Shown piece by piece: positions 39,284 to 52,030 of a stretch of DNA of 64,000 nucleotides. The DNA is from Metopolophium dirhodum (Eukaryota > Arthropoda > Insecta > Hemiptera > Aphididae), in assembly GCF_019925205.1 (NCBI RefSeq), contig NC_083560.1, forward strand, positions 148,262,526 through 148,326,525, given 5' to 3'. The first letter of the stretch is position 1. Every line of letters starts with the position of its first letter. The notes below the pieces were generated by a model. It did no database searches and was not told where the DNA came from. It worked only from the letters and a program-made list of their open reading frames with translations. Position numbers and translations under genes: made by a program.

Positions 39284-42200
39284 ATGTGGTTTGTTGTCAA
39301 CTTCACAAAAGACAACACAGTTGACGTTGTTCCAAGTAGTTGGTACAAAAATGGGTTGTGTGCTTGGCCAATAAAATGTTCCAATACAAAAAAAATTATA
39401 CAAAAAAAATTACCACCAAACAAAAAAGAATTTAAATGGCATATTGCTAGAAAGCTGGGATCCTGTTACGGTGATTATAATATAATATTATAGTATAAAT
39501 GTAAACTACAATATTTATATTTTAGTATTTATTTTATATAGTTGAAACTTATTTTCTAACAATATATGCATTATTATACCTATAGGTATGTCTAATTTAC
39601 ATTCATTTTGTTTAGATACTTACGAAGAAGCGAAATACAAGGCTAAAATTGCTCAAGAATCTTCTGATCTATCAGGAACTGAACATGTATTAAAAGACCG
39701 TAAAGTAAGAGCCAAAATGATTGATAGTTCACCATCACCGTCACCAAAAAAAAAAGCTATTAAAAGTCCACCTGATATATTTTGTAAGTACAATCATACC
39801 TATATCTATATATAATTATTTAAATATTATTAATATACAGTGGAACCTCGATATCTCGAACCTCCATAAGTCGAATTTTCGATAACTTGAAGGAATACCT
39901 TGGCCCCTGCCTTACAATATATGATATCTCAAACCTCTATAAGTCAAATTTTCTATAATTCAAATTTTTTTTTCGCCCCCAATCGATTCGAGTTATCGAG
40001 GTTTCACTGTACATGGTGTTCATATTTAATCACCTCATTATAATTATATCATATTGTTTACCAGTCCCAATTAGTTTAAAGACCGTTGCCAAACTTTTTA
40101 AACACCCTGTGGCCTGTATATAATAAGTTATAAATAATTAACAAAAATAGTGATTATATAATATAAATTAACCCTATCATATAATCATTTTTATTTTTCA
40201 GTGAACAAAAGTATAGTTGGTAAATGTGAATCAAACGATGACTCAGATTTAGATCCAGATTACACCATACACATAGGTATCATATTATCAAAAAAATAGA
40301 AGTTACATTATTTTACTAGATTAAAATTGATTTAAAAATATTTTAGACCTTAGTAGAAAATATAATATAACACTCAGAGTCCCAATGAATCTACTAAAAT
40401 AATATTTATAAAAATTATTGCAGTCGTCCTGGTGCGTCTGTTGTTTTCCTATAAATAGCATTCGTAATAAAGTCTCACATTTATATTTTATATATTTCTA
40501 AAGTATGAATAATAATAAACAATGATTTTAGATACAAGTCCAATATTTTTAAATGATGATAATGATTATAATGATAACTCTCCAAAAAGAAAATCTTTGA
40601 GTGGAACAAAAATATCAGATTCTCAACCATTGAAACCACAAAAAAAGTTTCTAAGTCATACCCAACCTACTAAAGCTTCAAAATCCAAAAGTAATTTTTT
40701 AAATTATTAATAATAAACTATATAGTCCAAGAATTAATAATGATATCATTATTATTTTTTTTTTTAGATTTATTTGATACCTTATTGGAAATAGAAACAT
40801 CGCCTCAATTACAGTCCACTAGTAAAACAGCAATTCCAATAAAAAGAAAACTTTTTGATGATAAATTGTTGAAATCAAATAGTAAGATTACCTATATATT
40901 ATTTTGTCTTAAGGGGATTGGAAGCAGTGGTTTTCTGTCCTTGTTTAACACAGGCGCAACATAGGATTTTGGACGTGTTCTATTTCTAACAACCTAATTG
41001 ATATAGTGAAGCGATAAGAATTCTGAAAACAGATTTGAATTTATAAAAATGTGAGAATACTTAAAAGTAATTAAGAAATCGTCATGTTTCAATTTTTGAA
41101 GAAGTTAAAATCTAAAATGGGGAAAGTCGATCTCAATAGACTTACAAAAAATTCAAATGTTTTCAGATTTCTTATTGCTTTTATCTATTGCGGTATGTTG
41201 GAAATAGAACACGTCTAAAATCCTATGTTGCATGTGTATTAGACAAATACAGAAAATCACCACTTCCAATCCCCTTAACCTATAATACTTATAGATTATA
41301 TACTACTTAACATATTGTAGTTTTATTAAAATTAAAATTAATCATCATTATCAATTTAGATTTTTCCAAGACATTATATTTTGAGCAAAGTATTTTAATA
41401 CTAATAGTAAACAAGTTTCTTAACAAACTGACATTTCATTGTTTCTTTTCTTTAGGCTATAGTAAATCTAAAACTGCAATTGAACCTACAGCAATAATGT
41501 CAGTGGCTGGTAGGTATTATTAATTACTTTAATAAAATATTATTGTTGTTTAAAGTTTCATAATTTTTATTTTTATCGTTAGTATTCAGTTATATTGTAT
41601 TTAAATTGTATTATTTGTTTTTAGAATTTCCAAAATATGTAGTGAACACGTTGTCCGTCATGAAATATGACATAAATTGTTGTATATCTACTAATCAACT
41701 TATGAATGCTAATATAAATACATTGCTGGAAAATATAAATAAAAATTCAATTTCGGTATCAGATGATGGTATTAATGACTATGACTTGAACAATATATTT
41801 CCAATAGAGTGTCATGAAGCACTACAAGAATTTGAACTGAAACTTCAAAAAAATGAAAACAACTTTAAAACTATTATGGTAATAACTAATGCAATAACAC
41901 TTAATTCATTTGAGTCTTCTACGTAAAAACAATTGAGTTTAAGAAATAACATAATCAATTTAATCGTCTTAATTTTCAGGTACGCAAATTGTCATTGCTC
42001 ATTACTAATAAAAGTGTAGGTGACTCACTGAGGCGTGTTATGTCCAGAATGTTTGATGACAAAGTTCTTGAGGATTATTCAACTTATGGTTTCAAAAAAA
42101 AATTGAGGTTTTCTTCATTATATTCTTATCGGCTTCTTATTGGTAATTATAATTTCTAACAGTCATGGAAATATCTTTTTACTTAAACTATAAATGTATA

Positions 42201-42621
42201 AAAATATATAGTTAACATATATAGTTATTTATAGTAAGACAATAAGTGGAATGTAAAAAATTAGAATAAATACGTGTACCATTCAATTAGAATATATTTA
42301 AATATTCCTTAATATTTACTCGTTTCTTTAAAAACCAAAACCCCATTCAAGTATATTAAAGTTGATACAGACATTTTGAATTGTACTATATATATTTATA
42401 TTATATATATGTATATATAAACTATTTATAATATATTATATAGCTATATATTGTTTATATGAAAATACTTATTTAAAGTGGTCATTTTTATTTTAGATAT
42501 ATTGAGGACCAATATCAAATACAAAACGGTACCAGAAAAAGACGTTGATAATGATATTGGAACATGGCTAGCTCATGCACGTTTTAGGCGTGCTAAAAAA
42601 ATTAATAATACTATTATTTAA
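39284..42621 (+). CDS. Nine-exon DUF4806-type protein
   Basis: Predicted exons 39284-39470, 39616-39783, 40202-40276, 40532-40690, 40768-40881, 41456-41509, 41625-41878, 41980-42142, 42497-42621. All have GT/AG borders and one continuous frame, giving 432 aa. The N-terminal module has MWFVVNFTKDN, DVVPSSWY, CAWPIK and TYEEAKYKAKIAQESSDL, as in insect DUF4806 proteins. A serine/lysine-rich linker is built of small exons, and the C-terminus holds the DUF4806 segment (FPIECHEALQEFELKL, DSLRRVMSRMFDDKVLEDYS, GFKKKLRFSSL). Seven of the eight introns are phase 1. Function unknown; possibly DNA-binding and linked to the upstream transposase. It appears intact. Confidence 0.75.
39838..40009. mobile_element. 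pogo/Tigger-like MITE in intron 2
   Basis: The inverted ends CAGTGGAACCTCGATA and TTATCGAGGTTTCACTG are flanked by TA on both sides (39836-39837, 40010-40011). This is the classic pogo-type terminus. No coding. Confidence 0.8.
40913..41274. mobile_element. TTAA-flanked MITE (piggyBac-like) in intron 5
   Basis: The ends GGGGATTGGAAGCAGTGG and CCACTTCCAATCCCC are inverted and are flanked by TTAA at 40909-40912 and 41275-41278. TTAA duplication suggests piggyBac mobilisation. The inner arms also pair over ACGTGTTCTATTTC / GAAATAGAACACGT. Confidence 0.75.
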
Positions 42622-42782
42622 TATATATATTGTATATTTATATAAAAAAAAAAGAATGTTAAAAAAGTATTGTTAAATAATTAACTAACCAAACCTACTG
42701 ACAGGGAGTCAAATAATGTAGAATTTATATTAATTTTTTTAATTTTTCAAAATTATATACTGACTGGGAGTCAATTTTCGGT

Positions 42783-43398
42783 GAAACACGATTGCGCCCG
42801 TCTTACCTTTTAACATTCAAAAAACGCAACACGATTGCGCCCAGCAAATTAGCTCGATAGTGCCCGGTTTTACCTTTTTACCTGCAAAAAACGTAACACG
42901 ATTGCGCCCAGCAAAAGGGCTCGATTGCGCTCCTTGAAATATAAGGTCTTGCCTTTCTAACAATTTTCCAATAATCTATTTAAAATACAGTCGGAGTGGA
43001 AAACTCAAAGTTTAGTTAGGTAAGGTTATCATTTTAACAATTTTCCTTCCCAATTTTACAGGCTTAGGACTGACAACAACTATATTCCTATAGGACATAA
43101 TTGTTGTCAGTCCTAAGACTGTACAATTGGGAAGGAAAATTGTTAAAATAATAACCTAACCTAACTTAAACTTAAGAGTTTTCCACTCCGACTGTATTTT
43201 AAATAGATTATTGGAAAATTGTTAGAAAGGCAAGACTTTATATTTCACGGAGCGCAATCGAGCTTATTTGCTGGGCGCAATTGTGTTGCGTTTTTTGCAG
43301 GTAAAAAGGTAAAAACTGGTGCTTTGAGCTAACTTGCTGGGCGCAATCGTGTTGCGTTTTTTGCATGTAAAAAGGTAGGACGAGCGCAATCATGTTAC
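42783..43398. repeat. 616-bp palindrome with tandem sub-repeats
   Basis: Two arms of about 300 bp pair around a small loop near 43090. Each arm contains repeats of ACACGATTGCGCCCAGCAAA-type units, then GGAGTGGAAAACTC and CCTTCCCAATT blocks, all mirrored. It is a foldback/MULE-like MITE by structure. No ORF. Some arm bases differ, so the copy is not brand new. Confidence 0.85.
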
Positions 43399-45918
43399 AG
43401 CCGTCAATTTTGCATATAAAGATATTATATTGAATAAAGCAAGTATATTATATAATATATCAATAAAAAAGAAAAATTTTTTTTAAAGTTTGAGTATTTT
43501 TATGACAATATAGCAATAATATTTTGGTAATATTATTTTAATTTTAATATTAAAAAAAAAATATTACAGCAACTTTAACTATCAATATTGTGATAACATA
43601 TTTTTGCTGGCCAAATTATCACGGTATAATGTTATTATAAGATTATACAAATCAAAATAAATCAAAAATTAATTTTATGGTAACATTGATATTTTTAATT
43701 ACAATTTATAGTAATGTTATTACAATGTAAAATTGCTGTGTGGGTATGTATATAATATGTCTTAAACCTAGACTGACATACCGCCTCCGCTCAGAATCGT
43801 TATTCTTATACAATGATATTATATCATTGAATTCAAATTTAATACCATCCATTATACAGTGACCCACTTGTAACCTACAGTACAGCAGAGCACCTTTTTT
43901 ATATTAGTTATGTATACTGCAAGGTGTATTGATATAATATCAATGCACCTTGGTATACTATCTGTAAAATCATAGTAGTAATAAAATTGATATTGATAAT
44001 GCGATGCCTAATATAATAGGTATATTATAATTTATAATAATATAATATTATAATATATAGCTGCAGTAGTTGTCTGCAGGTAGTCTACAAAACACACCCG
44101 TATATTTGCATGGGAATTTCACAAGATATACAAAATACAAAATACGTTCTATTATTAAATGCATATAATATTACATAAGATATAATTATTAGAGGTAGTC
44201 AGGTAGGTATATATTATGTTTATGTACCTACATAGTAAAGTTCGTCTAAATCAGTATACGCAGAAACGAACGAAATAATAAAAATAATGTTAATAACAAT
44301 AATAGGTAGGTACTAGGTATAATTATATAAATCGTCGTGTATTGTAAAGCTCAACTCATTATTTTCAACTATAAACATTATATACATTTTGAGATACGTA
44401 TTCATAGTAATATGACATTTTATTATACACAGAATTAAAAATAAAACACCAAACAACTTAAGTAATTATTTTTTTGAACACTTTCTTTTTTTTTTTAAAT
44501 CAAGCAAATTCAAATATTTCTGGCAATACTGATTGCTTCACGTAAAATAATATCTAAATAATAACTTATAAAATCGAATTTAGATGCCGTTGAAAATATT
44601 TTTACCTATTAGTTAAATAATAGGTCAATTTACTCTAATATAAAAATTTAAAACACAAAATTGAATCTGTTGAACGCCAATTTACTTTATGTCGAACGTG
44701 GGTCAAAGCGCGTGTACCTATATCATTATATTCTTAATAATAATATGAACTGTACCTATTCTAAATCAATATATATTGTTTCTAAACAGTCTAATAATAA
44801 TATTGTTTAATACTACTACAGGCACGGATCCAGAGCAAAGATCAGGGGGGGGGCAACAGTTTTTTTACAACACATATTAATAATGATAAAATATTATACT
44901 TTATTCTTAATTTAAAAATATTGTCATAATAGGTAATCAATGTGATAAATAAATTATTGACTATTTAATATACAAAGCGACAATGTGAAAAGAAGTTTAG
45001 AATTTGTTTATTTGTTATTTAATATATAATATTCATAAAAAAAATACGTCTGGGGGGGGGGCTAGGCCCCTAGGCCCCCCTGGACCCGTCCCTGATACTA
45101 CATTTTTATAAAACATGTAACTTAATGTAGGGTATGGTTTAAATTCTGATCAAAGCGAATTGGTTTCAAAATGTTGTGATCAACTTTTTAGGTAGTAAAA
45201 ATGCTCCAATTTTCAACTACAGCACCTTTTCTGATAGAAAAATAAATCTATAGTTGGTGCATCTCGAGGTCAGTACTTTCCGAAAGCGTAGGGAAAAACA
45301 AATCGTCGGAAAATGAGAATTTTTACGCAAATCCTATTTTTGACCAAATCGATGTTATTTTTTGGTGCAGGTAACTCAAAAACTAATAATCATATATAAG
45401 TACATTTTCACCAGATGTTAATATCAACATTTTAAAGTCGACAAATCATTTTTCGCTCCATTAAAAAACCTGAAAATATCATACAAAATTCCACATAAGT
45501 TGTTAATAGTGTAAAAAAGTTGTGCGGAAATCCACAATCATTTTTTCTGATAATCTGATTTTAGAATTTTGACTCATCTCAATTCGTTTTCTTTTACAGC
45601 TAACATTAGAAAATGTAATACAAGATTCCTCAAAATGTTCCTACTTTTAACAAAAAAACAAGTTTACTTGCAAGAAATTCTATTTATAGCCATTTTTTTA
45701 GTTATAAAATTTGAATAAATAATCAAAGTATAGGTATGCAGACTGTCACACCGTCACCTCTCTGAATCGTTTTTTGTATAGTTCTATGCTATGATCTATA
45801 GGTACAAAAAAGTGGTACCCATGGTGCACTTGTCCACCTTTTTATCATACTTTTTACTAATTTTAGTTACTACGTTATTTAAATATGAAATGAAAGGTAT
45901 TTAGTAATAATATAACCA
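43399..45918. other. Non-coding repeat field
   Basis: Includes a segment at 43760-43915 that matches, inverted, 60815-60960 (for example TACAGTGACCCACTTGTAAC). It also includes the 276-bp MITE at 44819-45094 and an AT-rich conserved-looking repeat at 45130-45800. No credible gene. Confidence 0.5.
44819..45094. mobile_element. Short hAT MITE
   Basis: The ends CAGGCACGGATCCAGAG and CCTGGACCCGTCCCTG are imperfect inverted repeats bounded by G- and C-runs. The flanks ATACTACT and ATACTACA suggest an 8-bp duplication with one change or a slightly shifted end. Confidence 0.6.
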
Positions 45919-45951
45919 AACAATTTTGAGAATCATTGTTTTTATTTTTTT

Positions 45952-46222
45952 TCCGGATTTTTACGTTCCGGGATTTTACATTCCGGAATTTTACGTTCCG
46001 GAATATTACGGTCCGGGATTTTACATTCCTGATTTTTACGGTCCGGGACTTTACATTCCGGATTTTTACTTTCTGAAATACTACGGTCCGCATATTTTAC
46101 TTCCAGGATTTTTTACGGTCCGGGATATTACTTTCCGGCGTTTTACTTTCCGGAATCCTACGTTCCGCACATTTTACTTTCCGGATTTTTATCGTTCCGG
46201 CCTATTATTTTCCGGAAATTTA
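45952..46222. repeat. 14-15-bp minisatellite
   Basis: About 18 degenerate units of the type TTTTACGTTCCGGGA, with A/G and T/G variation at fixed positions. It is open on both strands only because the period is near a multiple of three; not coding. Confidence 0.85.
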
Positions 46223-47197
46223 CGGCCTCCCTTGTGCGGTACCGTTGATGTTATTACTATTAGTCCTGTACTCCTATCGATGTAGGCTTTCCGGGATTAC
46301 TGATATTACTACTATTAGTTTTATCTATGTATGCCGCCCGGGGGTACGTGCTCCCTGCAGCATTTATGTCTATTATTGAATATATCATTATTATTATTAT
46401 ATACGTAGTCACAGCTCGTTACACCTCATCGCCATTTCAAAGGTTTTTGTAGGGCTACAATTTGTAGAACTACAAAAATCTTTAAATGTGTACATGAAAG
46501 AAAGTTTACATAAAACAATGGACAACATACATAATTACATAGTTCATAAGTTTACAGTAATATTATATATAAATTATTAATTATTGTCATAACGACAATT
46601 TACATAATTTCTTTTCATGACATAATGGTTTTCATTTTACATATTTTCTTTTTTTTTTTTTTACATATTAATTTTCATTACATAACAATATTTTGTTTTT
46701 CATAACATAACAGTATTCTTGTTTTCATAACATAACAATTTTCAATTACATAACAATATATATTTTTCATCTTATATAATATAACTGTTTCATTTATATA
46801 ATATAGTAATTTTCATTTTTCATTGTATAATAATTTTCATTTTATATAATATAAAATTTTCTTTAATAATTTTTTTTTTTTTAATTTAATACAATAATAT
46901 ATGATTAGTAAATTGTTTATGATTAGATACTCATTAATTCCAATAAATGTTTGTTAATCATAATATTTCACAAATGATATAATATTTAAAATCTCCTATA
47001 GCATTATAATACCATTAGACCATTATACCATAGACCATTATAATAATAAGTGTGCTTCGTTAAATTACTATAACAACAATAAGTAATATCCATTTTTATG
47101 TCACATGGTTACCGTTTTACTAAAGGTCGAGTAACCATGCTTCAATCAAACTTCAAATGTACTTATTTTAAAAAAAACTGTAAAATAATTCCTTTTG
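46223..47197. other. AT-rich DNA with an LTR end and imperfect short repeats
   Basis: 46415-46432 (AGTCACAGCTCGTTACA) matches the right end of the solo LTR at 50764-50780, so an LTR fragment ends near 46432. Positions 46600-46860 carry degenerate CATAACA/TTTTCATT repeats. No gene. Confidence 0.5.
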
Positions 47198-47473
47198 TTA
47201 ACCAGGAAAATGACTAATTAGATTTTCATATTTGTATATCCTAACCACATAGTCGAAAATACATTTTGTGTATATGACATCTGTGCGTGGATCGTGGGCA
47301 TGAGTTACCTTATGTTTCTTTTTACATATTAAATTATGACCTTCGGTAAGGTTAAGTATCCTTCCCGATTTATCATAATACCCTACTTCTACTTCGAAAA
47401 TTAGTTCCTTAGGTTCTACTCTTTCTAGTTGTAAATAGAATTGTTGATTTAAATGTTTGTCGTAACAACGCAA
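47198..47473 (-). CDS. Unidentified 91-codon ORF
   Basis: The product has LERVEPKELIFEVEVGYYDKS and HDPRTDVIYTKCIFDYVVR and looks protein-like, with a mixed beta-prone composition. It lies on the same strand as the second errantivirus env and might be a detached retroelement piece, but I do not recognise it. The adjacent + strand hAT fragment begins at about 47490. Confidence 0.3.
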   Translation of the reverse strand: MRCYDKHLNQQFYLQLERVEPKELIFEVEVGYYDKSGRILNLTEGHNLICKKKHKVTHAHDPRTDVIYTKCIFDYVVRIYKYENLISHFPG

Positions 47474-47489
47474 ATTTAATAATGGAAAT

Positions 47490-48769
47490 TCTGTTAATCC
47501 TAACCTTTTTAGTATGATTTTGTCCGATCTCTATGATTTTATCAGTAGTAGTAAAAAACGAATGAGTCTATATTCTGAATACCAAACTAAACGTTATCCT
47601 GGTAAACCTTTACGTAGGTTGAAAAGAGTCAACACTACGAGATGGTCATCACATTCTACTGCACTGCAAACTTTATTTTACACATATGACTCAATTTTAG
47701 ATACATTGAACTACTTGCAAAATTACATTTCTTCAGATCGAATATGTTGTGTAAAAGCTAAAAGTTTATATGAATATATGTTATCAGAACGCTTTGTTTT
47801 AACTGGGTTGACATTCAAAAAAATGTTTGATATTACTAGCCCTTTGATTTCATTTTTGCAAGGAAAAAATATTGATTTACTGGCCGCTGTTTCATATGTG
47901 AAAAGTGTTGATAAAAAAATTCTAACACTCAGAAGTGAAACAGAATTTCAAGTCTTGTTGAAAGAAAAAGAAGAATTTATAACATCAAAAAATGATGAGT
48001 TTGATATTACTCCTCTTATTCAAACTCGCGTGAGACGTAAAAAAGTTATGGCCGGAGATATGGCATTAGATGAACAGCCAAGTCAAAATCCAATTCAAAA
48101 TTTTAAAATCAACACTTACATCACTATTATAGACATTATTAATACTCAACTATCAGAGAGGTTTAATGAAAGTTCAATACCTTTGATCAAAGATTTAGCT
48201 CTTTTTCAAAAGAAACGATTGGTAGAAATAACAAAATCAGGAAAAATTCCTGCTGATGAATTAATGGTTTCGAACAAGTATATGGGAAATTTATAACTGC
48301 AGCAGATTTAAGAAGAGATTATATCCAATTTGCAAGTGTTTATATGGAATTAGAAAAATCTGTAACCCTACCAAACAAATTACACAAACAAAATCAAGAC
48401 ATTACAGATGTACTCTATTCTGATACAGAAAATGAACAAGATAGTGACGATGATAATTTTCACGGTGAAAATGTAGGAACTATACACACATTATACAATG
48501 TATGCTGTAAGACAGGATTAAATGATGTATTTCCTGCACTGTACATAGCTCTTAGCATAGCTCTAACACTACCAATATCAAGTGCTTCGCCAGAGAGAGC
48601 GTTTTCAAAATTAAAGCTGATCAAAACACGTCTTCGAAGTACTATGTGCGAAGATAGGCTTGAAGGACTGATGATAATGTCTTGTGAAAAGGATGTTCCT
48701 GTTGATCCAGACAACATTATAAATGAGATGGCATCATACAGTTCAGTCTTAACAAAACTGTTAATTTAA
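47490..48769 (+). pseudogene. hAT (ZMYM1-like) transposase, C-terminal half
   Basis: The first frame (to 48296) has LYDFISSSKKRMSLY, RVNTTRWSSHSTALQTL and FKKMFDITSPLISFLQGKNID. After a one-base shift near 48270 the second frame (to 48769) carries SASPERAFSKLKLIKTRLRS and EDRLEGLMIMSCE, the hATC dimerisation motif. The N-terminus and first catalytic Asp are missing. The hAT-type terminus at 49329 may be its 3' end. Confidence 0.85.
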
Positions 48770-49329
48770 TTTTATGATTTAATAATAGGCAATAAAATAT
48801 AATTTGTTATCTATCGACTATCATTATAACTATTAATATTATTTGTTATTCTTTAATTAATTAAAACCTAAAATATATAGCATTTGATTACTATTTACTA
48901 TTTATTTTGTTTGCATACTATTATTCAGTGATTTATTTGTTTCTTTATATTACTATAAAACAGGACATGGTCTAAAATCAACAAAAATGTATTTCATGTA
49001 CCTAGTTGGCTAGTTAACTTATAACTAAGAGTACTTGATATTTTCCAAACACTTTATACATTGGATTGGATGGCTGTACCAACACGTAGTTTGCGATATG
49101 GTATGGAATACGGGGTGTGAAAGTTTATTAAGTGAAAAATAAGAGGAATAATAAGAGTTCAAAATAAAATATTAATCTCAAACGCGGTATGGCATATTTA
49201 AGAGTGTTGTGTGGGGGGGTGTGGGGGGCAAAGCCCCCCACGAGTTTGGTTTGTGTACGGGGGTGGTGGTCCATATAACTTTTTAAAATCCAACAGCCTA
49301 CCTTCTTAAAATATGGTTCGGCGCCACTG
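48770..49329. mobile_element. 3' part of a hAT element ending at 49329
   Basis: The right end, read on the - strand, starts CAGTGGCGCCGAACC, a hAT-type terminus. A G/C-run segment (49204-49240) lies inside. It cuts the reversed env frame, which resumes at 49330. The left end was not placed. Confidence 0.55.
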
Positions 49330-51788
49330 TAATTACTTGTACCTGCTATTTCTTTACTTAGCATAATTTTGTTTTCAATTATCTCGTTATCTTCATACGA
49401 CTTACATTGCATTACCGGTCCTTGTAAGTCGTATGAATGTGGGTTATCTTTGTTTATTGTTTCATACATTTGTTGTGTATAAAATTTACTTTTTCTAATA
49501 GGTTCATTTATTTGTATTGCCCTACTAGTACGGGGTCTTTTCAACACATTAGTGTAACGATACATTATATATATTACTAATATTAAAATTAATATAAATA
49601 AAATCAATCCTAACAAAGCATAAGACTTATAATATTTAGTGTCTTCTGCATTTCCACTCTGCCTATCCGTTTCCTTATCTATCATTGATTGGATGTCACT
49701 CAAATAATGGGCTAACTCATGTACATTATCTAATTTTAATAAATCATGTTTCTGTGTGTATTTTGGTATTGTTATGGCTTCGAGTTGTGGAATTCTTAAT
49801 TTCAAGCTTCCTATTCCTAATTTGGGTATGAAATTTACATAATATTTTGACTTGACCTCTCTGGTGGGATTTAAAACTATATCGTTGGCGTAAGCTCTAC
49901 ACTCTTGCTTTAAATTGATTAACCCTTGATTTTGTAATTTTACTATGTATGGTTCTTGTTCGCCTTGACACGTTATTGTTAATGTGTCACTAGTAGTGGT
50001 ATAAATCCATGTATTGGCATACTTTAGTTTATGATAAATATTTTTGGTAATTACTATAATTCCTGCTTCGCAGTTACTGGGTAGCTCATCCGGATTTTGA
50101 ATAATGAAACTTCACAAGGTTGCATAATTGATTCATGTTGTAACGTTCCCCAGTCAATAGGATTGAAGAATGATGGAATAAATGTAAATCTCGAGTGTTT
50201 AGTATAATATGTTTGATTTATTTAACTTATTTAACTGTGACTGATTATAACAAAATTACTATAAGTCCAAAATTAATAAATGAAGCGAGCGAGATGTGAC
50301 ATTAGTTTACTGATGACTGTTCCAAAGCTCGTCGGTTGTTCGTCTGATGAACGCTTGTCCATCAGCTCTCCTCGATGGGTCTGTCCCTGTCCCTACTTAT
50401 TCTGGATGACCATACATAGTCATCTTGCGGTTAGGCCTACCGTGGGATTGTCACACGCTTGCACACGGCCGGATGAACATATATGTGTTGTTGTTGCGCA
50501 TTTGTGGTGTTTGTGTTATTCCACAAAACCATACAGATCTATACGGTCATTTTATACGAGTTATTTATATACGTAAGCCTATATATATTGACGCACGCCG
50601 TTCAGGGTCACGCGCTCGATATTCGCTGTACTACTACACACGCAGCGCGGACGCTATTACTATTACTATTAATGTTACGCGGCGCGTACTATTATAATAT
50701 ATGATTATATATACACTTTTACACTGCCTAAATAAGTGTTATATATTGGGTAATATGATATTAAGTCACAGCTCGCTACAATGTTGTACGGGTTGAAATT
50801 CTGGACATATATTGAAAATTTCAGTCTCTGTACAACTTAGTAATTGGGTTTCAGTGAAAGTTGTAAACTGTTTTCTATTTCTGGTTATTCCTACATATTG
50901 GAACTCTGGTTTTAAAATTATACTATGATGGAAATCAAATTTGTGTGGAATAGGTATTATTTTGAATAATGTTAGCTCTAGTTCGATTACTAAAGGTATT
51001 TTAATTAGGAAAACGATTTGGTTTCTACTATAATATACGGCCATTTTAGTTATCTTACTTAATTCATAAATTTCATTTGGTTTTGACCCCATGGGTAAAT
51101 TTAGATTAATGGGTAAATTTAATTTGATTTGGGTTAATTGTCTAGCCAGCTCTCTAGGAGTTACTAAACTTGGGTGTAAGATCCCTGTTCTAGCAGCTGT
51201 TATTATGGCACTTATAGTCGTAGTTTCATAAGAAAATTGTGTGATTAGTGCAGTAAAAATGTTATGTATCCTATTACTAAGTATCATTGTTTCCATAGTA
51301 TATGTATGATTAACCGCTGCCTTTAAGTTCTTATAAATTTCACCTTGTTTTTCTACTAATTCCCCATGTAGTTTATTCATTTCAGTGGTTGTGTTCCCTA
51401 TTCCTTGTACTGCTGCTTTTACAACAGTGGTCTGACTTTTTAAAATGTTACACATATTTTCATAACTATTTTTAATTTTTTCAATATTATTATTAGTTTC
51501 TTTGGTGCAATCATCGTCGCATACTCCAAATAGTGTTTTCATAGCACCACCTATAATATTTATGAGCCCTCTCCTATTTCTGTCAACTGCAGACATTTTG
51601 TTGTCTGTACCTACATACCTACTAATGGATTCATACATTTGTTCTCGTTGTGTAGCTATTTCCTTAAACACGGTTTTTACTACATGTGCGAGTCTAGACC
51701 TCTGTGAACATGGCAGCACAACATTAGCAGACATCGATCCAATCAATCCAACAAATTTGTTGGTGGATTTTTGGACATTGTTGGACAA
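49330..51788 (-). pseudogene. env: Second errantivirus envelope gene (F-like), interrupted by a solo LTR
   Basis: Leftward from 51788: a long ectodomain frame to about 50785 with a dibasic cleavage motif RNRR followed by a glycine-rich GLINIIGGAMKTLFG segment (presumed fusion peptide) and CDDDC. After the solo LTR (50139-50780) the coding resumes. A one-base shift occurs near 50105, then a cysteine-containing ectodomain part, a strong membrane anchor (LLGLILFILILILVIYIMY) and a cytoplasmic tail cut by a hAT end at 49329. The reading frames otherwise remain open, so it is a fairly young endogenous copy. The N-terminus upstream of 51788 is not evident. No gag or pol partner is adjacent. Confidence 0.8.
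50139..50780. mobile_element. Solo LTR with 4-bp target duplication
   Basis: It starts TGTAACG and ends CGCTACA (642 bp), flanked by ATGT at 50135-50138 and 50781-50784. The env frame is continuous across it once the insert is removed, apart from a separate nearby frameshift. Its end sequence recurs near 46432. Several short frames inside are not genes. Confidence 0.88.
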
Positions 51789-52030
51789 CTTTTAGAATTT
51801 GTTGGACATTATTTTCACCAGGGGCCAATTTCCAATTTTGCACTGCCAACTTCACGCCAGCAGCGCAATTCATTGTTGGGACATATTTTTTGTGCTAGAC
51901 TTGTTCGTCTCCATTTGTTGGACACTTTTGGATAACTTTCAGAATTTGTTGGACATTATTTTCACCGGGGGGTCAATTTCCAATTTTGCACTGCCAGCTT
52001 CACGCCAGCAGCGCAACTCATTGTTGGGAT
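51787..52030. repeat. Direct repeat of about 100 bp, 150-bp period
   Basis: Copies at about 51787-51890 and 51937-52036 share AGAATTTGTTGGACATTATT, CAATTTCCAATTTTGCACTG and CACGCCAGCAGCGCAA. The period is 150 bp. It lies directly upstream of the env remnant and may be retroelement-derived. Confidence 0.75.

Noticed and set aside
45926..46285. ORFs on both strands with repeated FYVPE / RNVKSR peptides
   Set aside because: By-product of a 14-15-bp minisatellite; no start context, no family.
50280..50704. Three overlapping ORFs
   Set aside because: They lie wholly within the solo LTR and overlap in different frames.
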